A stretch of 64,000 nt of DNA from Bacteroidales bacterium (GTDB lineage Bacteria; Bacteroidota; Bacteroidia; Bacteroidales; JAADJA01), in NCBI GenBank assembly GCA_020438105.1, contig JAGQVE010000005.1, positions 67,473-131,472 of the forward strand, given 5' to 3'. Positions 1 to 7,874 of this stretch are shown here, in pieces (the stretch's first letter is position 1; each line of letters opens with the position of its first letter). The notes under the pieces were generated by a model. It was not told the origin of the DNA. It saw only the letters and a program-made list of their open reading frames with translations, and did not search any database. Both the position numbers and the translations under genes were made by a program.

Positions 1-261
1 CAAACCTTGAGATATTTCTGCATTTAGGACCTTTGTACCGGGCAGGGCATTTATAATATAGTCATTGGCTTCACAGTCTCTGCTTGAAATGTTTAATATT
101 GTAGATCCAGATTTTAAGTCCATCCAGTTCACACTCTCTATGAAGCGTTGATCATGAGCTTCTTTTACTTTTTCATTTTCTTGAACATAAATATGAGCTA
201 CACGGTCCCAGTGAGCTTCCACATCGGCATCGGTCCATTTATTTGAATGATTATTTCTCAT
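1..261 (-). CDS. SAM-dependent methyltransferase-like protein (N-terminal 87 residues, cut by window edge)
   Basis: Only the first 87 codons are in the window; the gene runs off the left edge. The readable N-terminus starts MRNNHSNKWTDADVEAHWDR and contains a beta-strand followed by a loop (ILNISSRDCEAND) at about residues 54-66, the position where class I SAM-dependent methyltransferases have their first glycine-rich motif, although the glycines are missing here. The start ATG lies 47 nt downstream of the glycosyltransferase gene on the same strand, so it is probably the last visible gene of a cell-envelope or glycolipid cluster. The methyltransferase assignment is an inference from the N-terminal pattern and needs the rest of the gene; plain hypothetical protein is the alternative. 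Confidence 0.5.
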   Translation of the reverse strand, partial: MRNNHSNKWTDADVEAHWDRVAHIYVQENEKVKEAHDQRFIESVNWMDLKSGSTILNISSRDCEANDYIINALPGTKVLNAEISQGL

Positions 262-308
262 ATTTCTTAAATGGTATTATTAAATCTAAACAGTAGGCTA
301 AGCAGGTT

Positions 309-1175
309 TTACCTTTGCTTTCGATTTAGCATAGCAATTTGGTCAGCAACTAAACCTATGAAGAATAAAAACATACCAAGAATCATGAGAATTATCGCAC
401 TGTTTGAAAACCTTCCTGCAAGGAAATAACCGTATATTCCAAATGATAATCCTGCAATCATAGCAATCACGCTAGCAGGAAAAAAAATCTTTAATGGATT
501 AAATAACATGATTATTCTAAAAATAAGCAGTAAAGTTTTTGTACCATCTTTTGCAAATTTTACATTACTTTTTCGCCCCACTCTTGCTCCCACGTAAATA
601 GGAAATGTCCCAATCGTATATCCCTCTTTAAGAAAAGCGAGCGTAGATGTTGTTGAAAAAGAAAATCCATTGGGCATTAAATGCAGCATTCCCATCATTT
701 CTTCTTTATGAAAGCCCCTGAAGCCGGAATTATAATCGGGAAGTCTTTGTTCTACCAAATATTCACCTATCCATCGGATAAGTCTTTTCCCCTTTTGACG
801 TCTTTTAACCTGCACTGAATCTTCAGATCGTTCACCAATTACCATATCAAATTCGTCAAGCATTTTTACAATATCTTCTATGTGTTTTGGATCGTGTTGT
901 CCATCACTATCAAGAATGATCAACTTACTGCCTGAAGCTTTTCTAATACCTGTTTTTAGGGCAGCACCATAACCTTTATTTACATTGTGCCGGAATAATT
1001 TCACTGGGTATCTTCTAATAATTTCAGCAGTTTTATCGGTCGAACCATCATCTATATAAATAATTTCATATTTGTTTTGCAATTCCATTTCAACCAGACG
1101 ATCAAGCCCGATATATATTCCTGATTCCTCATTAAAAGCTGGGATAATAATACTTATAAGGTTTTTCTTATTCAT
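309..1175 (-). CDS. Glycosyltransferase family 2, polyprenol-phosphate (DPM1/ArnC-like) type
   Basis: 288 residues. The N-terminal GT-A domain has the family signature: PAFNEE near residue 12, the nucleotide-binding IDDGSTD at 41-47 and the metal-binding DSDGQHD at 89-95. Two predicted membrane helices follow at about 230-285, as in enzymes that transfer a sugar from a nucleotide donor to a polyprenyl phosphate at the inner face of the membrane. The neighbour upstream on the same strand is a large polytopic membrane protein that could use such a lipid-linked sugar, and the downstream neighbour looks like a methyltransferase, so a glycolipid or glycan modification cluster is plausible. The exact sugar cannot be read from the sequence. 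Family assignment is secure; donor and acceptor are inferred from the family. Confidence 0.85.
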   Translation of the reverse strand: MNKKNLISIIIPAFNEESGIYIGLDRLVEMELQNKYEIIYIDDGSTDKTAEIIRRYPVKLFRHNVNKGYGAALKTGIRKASGSKLIILDSDGQHDPKHIEDIVKMLDEFDMVIGERSEDSVQVKRRQKGKRLIRWIGEYLVEQRLPDYNSGFRGFHKEEMMGMLHLMPNGFSFSTTSTLAFLKEGYTIGTFPIYVGARVGRKSNVKFAKDGTKTLLLIFRIIMLFNPLKIFFPASVIAMIAGLSFGIYGYFLAGRFSNSAIILMILGMFLFFIGLVADQIAMLNRKQR

Positions 1176-1273
1176 AAGAATTTTTACTAAACAAGTTAAA
1201 ATATACAGAATCCTGATTTGAAAAATAACTACAACGATACATATAATTAGTTACTTGTTTTTCAGTTGTTATT

Positions 1274-3205
1274 TTATTTATCAAGAAAGTCATCGCTCAA
1301 CCATTTTGCATCTAATTCAACCATTCTTTCAAATGTTAAATTTCTTTTCGCTGCCTTATGTTTTATAAAATCAGAATAGGCTGAATCGCAAACAATAAAA
1401 TGAACAAAATATTCATAAGTGCCATATTCCGCATTTTCAAATTCTTTAATTCTAGTGCGGTACAGCTTCTCAACTTCCTTGCTAAGCAAATCGTCAAAAG
1501 ATTCACTACTTGCGTTTGCTTTATTTATTATTAATTGCACCTTACTACTATCTGAAAGAATTGATTTTCTATAATGTTCTCTTGAATAAAATCTTAGAGG
1601 TGTTATTTCTTCTAATCTTTTTTTATAGAGCCATTCTGCATCTTTCTCCAGCATTTCCTCTAATGTTATATTCCTTTCATTTGCTTTTTCAATTATTATA
1701 GCAAGGTTCTGGTAATGGTGTGATAGCTGATTTTTAAAGAAATTTATTGAATCTTCTTTTGTTTTAAGGTTTTGTGTAATTCTTCTTAGTCTTTCTTTCT
1801 CCGTAATTTCATTTTCTGTGTAATAAATTCCTTTTTGAGCTGCAGCATAATCAGGAAAAACTAATTCATCATTTGCATCCTGAATTATCCTCGTTTTGCC
1901 AAAACTCAGCCAAAATGAATTTTTTGTCATAGCTATTGGATTTATTATACCATTGTTCATTTGCCAGATTTGAAATATATTCAGAAATATCAATATTCCA
2001 AGAATTGAAGTTAGAGTTAATTTATATATTTTCTTTTTAGTGAAAAAGTATGAAACACAACCAGCAAAAGGAAGTGATAAAACAGAATAAGAGTCAATAA
2101 ATCCCCGAAGGCCAAAACTAGCCCCATTCCACCATGACCACCATGACGACATGATATAAACAAAAATTGTAAAATATAAGGATATAGATAAAACAAATGA
2201 CTTTAATTTCCTGAATGAGAACGCAATTCCTAAAATACTAAATATCATTATCGGGGTGTATACAAGCCACCCTTTTCTATAACTAAATAAAACACTTAAG
2301 AATTGAGGGTTATCAAAGAAAAACTTTGCTTCATCTCCGTAACTATAAAATAAATAACTTCCTGTTACATGTTTCCAATATAAAAACTGTGGTGTCCAAA
2401 CTAAAAAGAATCCCACAATTATTAGAAGTACATAATGATAATTTCGTAAGTATAATTGTAATTTCCTAGTAAAATCATTCCATGAGGCAATACCCCAAAA
2501 TAGAAACAATAAAATGACAATAACATTTGTTGGCCTTAATAAAGTAATCAATCCCATGATTAAACCCAGCAGGATCGATCGCTTCAGATTTATTTTACTG
2601 TGCCATTTTAAATTAACATAAAGAAATATTGCAATTATTGAAAAATCAAATGCATGTGCCATTAAGGGCTCAATTGAGACATAGTATAGTAAATTTGTAC
2701 CTAAAACAACACTTAAAAGGGTAATTGATGTAGCTATTTCATTAAAGAAGATCAGGAGTAATTTTCTTAAAAAAATCAAACCAATTAGCAGATAAAAAAG
2801 GGAACAAATTAAAATTCCAATAACATATGGTAAAGTATATCCATTTGGTTCATATGAAGTAATATGAGCAATTGTGTGTGAAACAATAAAAAAAGGACTA
2901 ATTAAAAAGGCTAGTCCCATACTAGTTGGTATTAGATAATTACCAGATATTGTTGGTTTAGGATAGTCTTGAAATTTTGGTTTGATTTCCAGATCATTTG
3001 GCTGGTAAAAGCTCATTTTAATATCCTTGTAAATGAAAGTCACGGGCAAGTAGGCATAATATGAAAGTCCGTCAGATCCAAAAACTTTATATGGTGTTTT
3101 CCATTGCTCTAGGTAAAGGTTTATACCCAGAACAATTATCAATATTGTAAAAATTGATATTTTGGAGGGCGAGGTTAATTTCTGCAATTTGAAGGGCTTT
3201 GCCAT
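1274..3205 (-). CDS. Polytopic membrane protein (possible GT-C glycosyltransferase) with C-terminal 55-residue repeats
   Basis: 643 residues. The first 420 or so are a membrane domain with roughly ten hydrophobic helices, beginning with one helix, then an extracytoplasmic loop containing GSDGLSYYAY. That layout (helix, loop with acidic residues near the membrane, many helices) resembles GT-C enzymes that use polyprenol-linked sugars, but I cannot point to a diagnostic catalytic motif. After the last helix comes a charged, probably helical region of about 200 residues with three units repeating every 55 residues: residues 503-530, 558-585 and 613-640, core KAxxRNxTxExMxxxDAxWL. The gene is followed by the GT2 gene after 98 nt, which supports a glycan role. 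Upstream lies the PBP1A gene, 96 nt away. Function unproven. Confidence 0.6.
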   Translation of the reverse strand: MAKPFKLQKLTSPSKISIFTILIIVLGINLYLEQWKTPYKVFGSDGLSYYAYLPVTFIYKDIKMSFYQPNDLEIKPKFQDYPKPTISGNYLIPTSMGLAFLISPFFIVSHTIAHITSYEPNGYTLPYVIGILICSLFYLLIGLIFLRKLLLIFFNEIATSITLLSVVLGTNLLYYVSIEPLMAHAFDFSIIAIFLYVNLKWHSKINLKRSILLGLIMGLITLLRPTNVIVILLFLFWGIASWNDFTRKLQLYLRNYHYVLLIIVGFFLVWTPQFLYWKHVTGSYLFYSYGDEAKFFFDNPQFLSVLFSYRKGWLVYTPIMIFSILGIAFSFRKLKSFVLSISLYFTIFVYIMSSWWSWWNGASFGLRGFIDSYSVLSLPFAGCVSYFFTKKKIYKLTLTSILGILIFLNIFQIWQMNNGIINPIAMTKNSFWLSFGKTRIIQDANDELVFPDYAAAQKGIYYTENEITEKERLRRITQNLKTKEDSINFFKNQLSHHYQNLAIIIEKANERNITLEEMLEKDAEWLYKKRLEEITPLRFYSREHYRKSILSDSSKVQLIINKANASSESFDDLLSKEVEKLYRTRIKEFENAEYGTYEYFVHFIVCDSAYSDFIKHKAAKRNLTFERMVELDAKWLSDDFLDK

Positions 3206-3301
3206 TACAAATGGTTAATAAAATAATTCATCAAGCGAGTACAAAGCTAATAATTTATGATAAATTTAATTTGAAATTGAAAATTGATACTAAACATCAT
3301 T

Positions 3302-5563
3302 TCAAAACTCATCCTCATCAATTACGTGTTTGGTTTTTTGCAGCACTTCATATTTGTCGCAATCAATTTCAACCGAAAGCGGCTCCAATGGCGGTTCAAA
3401 ATCCTCCATGGTTAGGTTAATGGTGGAATCTGCATAAACCCGTTGCATATACAAGGCCCAGATGGGTAGAGCCATATTGGCTCCCTGCCCCAGACTTAAT
3501 GACCTGAAGTGTGCAGCGCGATCTTCACATCCAACCCAAATGCCAGTTGATAATTCGGGAGTAAGCCCCATGAACCAACCATCAGAGTGATTATTGGTGG
3601 TCCCTGTTTTTCCGGCGATCGGATTCTCAAATTTATATTTAAGCTTAAGCCTGATTCCGGTTCCATAATCCACCACCCCTTTCATCAGGTCAAGCATGAG
3701 GTAGGCTGTTTCTTCGCTCATGGCTTCATTTTGCTCTGGAACAAAACTTTCGATCACGTTCCCATTTTTATCTTCGATGCGGGTGATGAAAATCGGTTCA
3801 ATATGAACACCCTTATTGGCAAAGGTATTCATGGCGCCAATCATTTCATATAGCGAAACATCTGACGAGCCCAACACAATGGCAGGAACCGGATCAAGAA
3901 AACTGGTAACCCCCATCTTGCGTGCAATTTTAACTACCGATTGCGGCGAAAATCTTTTAATAAGCCATCCTGAAATCCAGTTGTTGGAAGTTGCCAGGGC
4001 ATATTTAAGGGTAATTTCAGTTCCCAGATCCTTGGTGCTCGAATTACGGGGTTCCCAGGTATCGCCATTATCCAGGTAGATGATTGGCTGAATATTGGCA
4101 AATTTGGTACAGGGCGATAACCCGTTTTGCATGGCCAGGGTGTATAAAAACGGTTTAAAAGTAGAACCCACCTGCCGGGCTCCCTGGGTTACCTGGTCGT
4201 ACTGGAAATGTTTATAGTTAATTCCCCCAACATAAGCTTTCACATAACCGGTATGCGGATCCATCGACATAAGGCCCGCCCTCAAAAAGAACTTGTAATA
4301 TCGAATAGAATCCAGAGGGGTCATTATTGTGTCGATTTCGCCATTCCATGAAAATATGCGCATGGGCGTTGGTGTATTAAAACTAAGCCGGATGGAATCG
4401 GAAGGAACATCGGCAAGCTTCATTTTACGGTAACGCTCGGAGCGCCGCATGGCCTGGTTCATGATGTTTTGAATTTCTTCCCTGGCATTGTTTTCAAAAT
4501 AAAACGGGGCATTGGTATACCCTACCCAGTGCTTGAAAAATGCAGGTTGCAGGTCCTTGCTTAGATGTTCAACAACGGCCTCTTCTGCATATTGCTGCAT
4601 ACGCGAATCAATGGTCGTGTAAATCTTCAACCCGTCCTTATACAAATCGTAGGGCGTTCCGTCGGGCTTAAAGTGCTCACTACACCATTTTTTTAGTTCA
4701 CTCCTCAGATGTTCTCTAAAATAGGTGGCCTGCCCCGATAAGTGATCCTGATTACCAAAGTGGCTCATATCAACAGGAAGCATTCTTACGGAGTCATAAA
4801 GCTGCTGATCAATGTAGCCGTATTTTAACATTTGACTCAGCACCACATTTCTACGGTGTTGGGCAGTATCGGGCCTGCGATGCGGATTATAAAGTGAAGG
4901 ATTTTGCAACATGCCCACCAACAGGGCCGATTGTTCCAGTTTAAGTGAATCGGGCGAGGTGTTAAAGTAAATTTTAGCGGCCGATTTTATTCCAACTGCA
5001 TTATTCACAAAATCAAATTTATTGAGATACATCGCGATGATCTCATCCTTTGAATAACGCTGTTCGAGTTGGGAAGCAATCACCCATTCTTTTAATTTTT
5101 GTAATACGGTTTTAACTTTGGATTCTGGTCTGCGGTGAAACAGCAATTTAGCAAATTGCTGGGTTATGGTGCTTCCGCCACCCTTATCCTGCCCGGTTAA
5201 TGCTCCACTAACAGCACGTGCAAGCGCCCTGAAATCAATGCCGGTATGCTGGTAATAGCGAATGTCTTCGGTGGCAACAAGTGCATGAACCAGGTTGGAG
5301 TCCAAATTCGAAAAGTGCACATCGGTTCGGTTTTCAATGTAATATTTACCCAATAGCTGATCATCGAATGAATATATTTCTGAGGCCAGGTTACTTTTTG
5401 GATTTTCAAGTTCCTCAAAACTGGGCATGTATCCAAGCTTTCCGGAGGCAACGAGATTAAATAACACAACAATTGAAATGATTCCGATTAAGATCAACGA
5501 CCAGAAAATAATTATATATTTCCCGTATTTATAGTGTTTCTTGACTGATTTTTCTGTTTCCAA
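3302..5563 (-). CDS. Class A penicillin-binding protein 1A (peptidoglycan glycosyltransferase/transpeptidase)
   Basis: 753 residues, normal for a Bacteroidota PBP1A. A single membrane anchor spans about residues 17-38. The GT51 domain follows with the catalytic glutamate E99 in ATEDIRYYQHTGID and the second motif STITQQFAKLL. The transpeptidase domain has all three penicillin-binding motifs: SxxK as STFK (S467, K470), SxN as SNN in ATSNNW, and KTGTT. The enzyme polymerises lipid II glycan strands and cross-links the peptides on the outer side of the inner membrane. It sits 76 nt downstream of cinA on the same strand; no clear terminator separates it from the membrane-protein gene that follows. 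All catalytic residues are present, so an active bifunctional enzyme is expected. Confidence 0.95.
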   Translation of the reverse strand: METEKSVKKHYKYGKYIIIFWSLILIGIISIVVLFNLVASGKLGYMPSFEELENPKSNLASEIYSFDDQLLGKYYIENRTDVHFSNLDSNLVHALVATEDIRYYQHTGIDFRALARAVSGALTGQDKGGGSTITQQFAKLLFHRRPESKVKTVLQKLKEWVIASQLEQRYSKDEIIAMYLNKFDFVNNAVGIKSAAKIYFNTSPDSLKLEQSALLVGMLQNPSLYNPHRRPDTAQHRRNVVLSQMLKYGYIDQQLYDSVRMLPVDMSHFGNQDHLSGQATYFREHLRSELKKWCSEHFKPDGTPYDLYKDGLKIYTTIDSRMQQYAEEAVVEHLSKDLQPAFFKHWVGYTNAPFYFENNAREEIQNIMNQAMRRSERYRKMKLADVPSDSIRLSFNTPTPMRIFSWNGEIDTIMTPLDSIRYYKFFLRAGLMSMDPHTGYVKAYVGGINYKHFQYDQVTQGARQVGSTFKPFLYTLAMQNGLSPCTKFANIQPIIYLDNGDTWEPRNSSTKDLGTEITLKYALATSNNWISGWLIKRFSPQSVVKIARKMGVTSFLDPVPAIVLGSSDVSLYEMIGAMNTFANKGVHIEPIFITRIEDKNGNVIESFVPEQNEAMSEETAYLMLDLMKGVVDYGTGIRLKLKYKFENPIAGKTGTTNNHSDGWFMGLTPELSTGIWVGCEDRAAHFRSLSLGQGANMALPIWALYMQRVYADSTINLTMEDFEPPLEPLSVEIDCDKYEVLQKTKHVIDEDEF

Positions 5564-5639
5564 AATGTTATTGATGAGTAGGTTAAAAATCGTACTTCAA
5601 TTAAACTTCAAAAGTAAATAATTATTATTGCAAACCTTA

Positions 5640-6878
5640 CTATTTCAATTCATTCCAAAGTATATTGAGTGCTGCAAGGGCAGTTTTTCGAATGTTTCTT
5701 TCACGATGTTCTCCGAATAAAAACTTTCTGGCAATTATTTTTTCAGGAGTTGCCAATGCTATCCAGGTGGTCCCAACCGGTTTTTCTTCAGTTCCGCCCG
5801 ATGGTCCTGCTATGCCCGACACCGCCAGGGCAAAATCAGTATTAAATTTAAGTTTAACACCTTCGGCCATTTGAATGACAACTGCTTCACTAACAGCTCC
5901 AAATTCGGTCAGGCTTTCGCCTTTTACCCCTAAAACATTTTCTTTGATCTCGTTTGAATACGCCACCACCGAACCCTTGAAATAGTCGGAGCTTCCGGCA
6001 ATGGAGGTGATCAGGTGTGCAATATATCCACCGGTGCAGCTTTCGGCTGTAGCCAACATTTGTTTGTTTTTGAGAAGCTTATTTCCAATCACTGATTCAA
6101 GGCTTTGCTCATCATATCCAAAAATAACATCGCTGATAATCTCCTCAAGTTTTGCTGATTCCTCAAGTAGAACCTTCTCAACGGAAGTTCTTTCGTTTCC
6201 TCTTGCTGTAAGTCTTAACCTTACCATTCCGGGCTGTGGCAAATATGCTAGCTTTATCGTTTTTGGAAGTTTGTCTTCCCAATCTTCGATACGTTTTGCC
6301 AGAACTGATTCGGGCACTCCCTGTGTGAGGAAGGTTTTATGTAAAATAACACCCGGCTTGAATTTTTCAATCAAAGCTGGAATTACGTGATCGGCTACAA
6401 TGGATTTCATTTCGTACGGAACACCCGGCATCGACACAAAAACGTGATTATCTTTCTCAAACCACATACCTGGTGCTGTTCCATGTTCATTTGGCAATGC
6501 TTTGCAATTGGCTGGTATCTCCGCTTGTTCTGTCCTAAGTTTGCTTACATCGAACCCTCGTTTTGAAAGCAACGTTTTTATGTGCTCAAACACTTTCTCA
6601 TTAAAAACCAGATCAGATTGAAAATATTCGGCAAGCACCTTTTTGGTTATATCGTCCCTGGTAGGACCTAGTCCACCTGTGAGCAAAATCACATCCGCCC
6701 GGTTCCCGGAATCGTTCAGGGCATGGATTATTTCTTCCCGTTTATCAGAAATTGCGATCACCCGCAAAACCTCTATACCTGCCTCATTAAGTTGTTTTGC
6801 CATCCATGAGGCATTGGTGTTAACCACCTGTCCGATGAGCAATTCATCACCTATATTGATAATCTCTGCGGTTATCAT
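5640..6878 (-). CDS. cinA: CinA family nicotinamide-nucleotide amidohydrolase
   Basis: 412 residues, the full two-domain CinA length. The N-terminal MoCF/COG1058 domain begins with EIINIGDELLIGQ and carries TGGLGPTRDD near residue 67, as in ADP-ribose pyrophosphatase-type CinA proteins. The C-terminal PncC domain holds the amidase signature AESCTGG followed by GSVVAYSN. The family deamidates nicotinamide mononucleotide to nicotinate mononucleotide in pyridine-nucleotide salvage; the old name refers to competence induction in Gram-positives and should not be taken as evidence of competence here. It is divergently transcribed from the nucleoside phosphorylase gene across a 47-nt spacer that contains a canonical -7 element for this strand. 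Confidence 0.95.
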   Translation of the reverse strand: MITAEIINIGDELLIGQVVNTNASWMAKQLNEAGIEVLRVIAISDKREEIIHALNDSGNRADVILLTGGLGPTRDDITKKVLAEYFQSDLVFNEKVFEHIKTLLSKRGFDVSKLRTEQAEIPANCKALPNEHGTAPGMWFEKDNHVFVSMPGVPYEMKSIVADHVIPALIEKFKPGVILHKTFLTQGVPESVLAKRIEDWEDKLPKTIKLAYLPQPGMVRLRLTARGNERTSVEKVLLEESAKLEEIISDVIFGYDEQSLESVIGNKLLKNKQMLATAESCTGGYIAHLITSIAGSSDYFKGSVVAYSNEIKENVLGVKGESLTEFGAVSEAVVIQMAEGVKLKFNTDFALAVSGIAGPSGGTEEKPVGTTWIALATPEKIIARKFLFGEHRERNIRKTALAALNILWNELK

Positions 6879-6892
6879 ACTTACTTTTTGTT

Positions 6893-6913
6893 ATTTTGCA
6901 GTTGCAAAATTAG
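6893..6913. promoter_or_regulatory. Overlapping divergent promoter elements in a perfect inverted repeat
   Basis: Between cinA and the nucleoside phosphorylase gene the sequence ATTTTGCA-GT-TGCAAAAT (6893-6910) is a perfect 8-bp inverted repeat. Read leftward, 6912-6905 is TAATTTTG, an exact match to the Bacteroidota -7 consensus TAnnTTTG, placed 27 nt before the cinA start. Read rightward, the mirror arm gives TATTTTG, one base short of the consensus, about 28 nt before the phosphorylase start. The two genes are therefore probably served by back-to-back initiation elements. Confidence 0.6.
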
Positions 6914-6925
6914 AAATTTAAACGC

Positions 6926-7813
6926 ATGGAACCGAAGCGCCGAATTCCCGAATCAGAATTAGTGTTAAATCCGGATGGAAGTGTCTATCATCTTAAGTTA
7001 AAGCCCGAAAACCTTGCAGATACTGTTTTGGTTGTTGGTGATCCCAGGCGGGTTTTGATGATTACTGATTTTTTTGACCGGATCGAATATGAGGGTCAAA
7101 ACAGGGAAATTTTAACCCGGACCGGCATTTATAAAAATAAGCGCCTCACGGTCATGTCGACGGGGATGGGAACTGATAACATCGACATTGTGCTTAATGA
7201 ATTGGATGCGCTGGTGAATGTTGATTTGGAAAACCGGGTGGTAAAGTCGGAAAAAAAATCATTGAAAATAGTTCGCCTTGGAACTTCCGGAGCTTTACAA
7301 ACGGATATTCCACTGAATTCAGTTATCGTATCGGAGTATGGACTTGGCTTCGACGGCCTGGTGCATTATTATCAATTTAAACAAACGGATGAGGAGTCAT
7401 TGATCCTGGATGCGTTTATGAAGCAAACCGAATGGCCTGACAGTTTACCAAAACCTTACCTGGTTCCGGCATCATCATCGCTGATGGAAATATTTAATCA
7501 GGCAACATTTTTCCGGGGAATTACAGCAACGGCTTCCGGGTTTTATGGGCCGCAGGGACGGTATGTTCGTTTGCCGCTGAATTATCCGGATTTAAACAAA
7601 AACATTCAGCAATATCGTTATCTGGATCATCGTATTTTAAATTTTGAAATGGAAACTTCAGCGCTGTATGGTTTGAGCAGGCTGCTTGGCCACGAAGCTT
7701 TAACTTTGTGTGTTGCCATTGCAAGCAGGGCTAAAAAGGAATATAACCAAAGTTATAATGAAGTGATACTGGAAGTAATCAAAGAGGTATTAAATACACT
7801 ATGTAAAGTTTGA
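6926..7813 (+). CDS. Nucleoside phosphorylase (uridine phosphorylase-like, PNP_UDP_1 family)
   Basis: 295 residues. Recognisable family features are the phosphate-binding GDPRR near residue 38, the MSTGMGTDN loop after the second beta strand, the RLGTSGAL strand-turn, and the base/ribose-binding NFEMETSALYGL towards the C-terminus. Enzymes of this family split a nucleoside with phosphate into a free base and ribose-1-phosphate in the cytoplasm. The best match to memory is the uridine phosphorylase-like group found in Bacteroidota; whether it prefers uridine or a purine nucleoside cannot be decided by eye. It is transcribed away from cinA, another nucleotide-salvage gene, from the shared promoter spacer. 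Confidence 0.85.
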   Translation: MEPKRRIPESELVLNPDGSVYHLKLKPENLADTVLVVGDPRRVLMITDFFDRIEYEGQNREILTRTGIYKNKRLTVMSTGMGTDNIDIVLNELDALVNVDLENRVVKSEKKSLKIVRLGTSGALQTDIPLNSVIVSEYGLGFDGLVHYYQFKQTDEESLILDAFMKQTEWPDSLPKPYLVPASSSLMEIFNQATFFRGITATASGFYGPQGRYVRLPLNYPDLNKNIQQYRYLDHRILNFEMETSALYGLSRLLGHEALTLCVAIASRAKKEYNQSYNEVILEVIKEVLNTLCKV

Positions 7814-7874
7814 ATTAATTAGTAATTATTACAAAAAATATCTATCTTGCATTCACAAAACAAGCACTAGTCAT

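Noticed and set aside
6001..6390. Rightward 129-codon frame opposite cinA.
   Set aside because: It lies wholly inside the PncC/CinA coding sequence on the other strand and looks like a reading-frame shadow.
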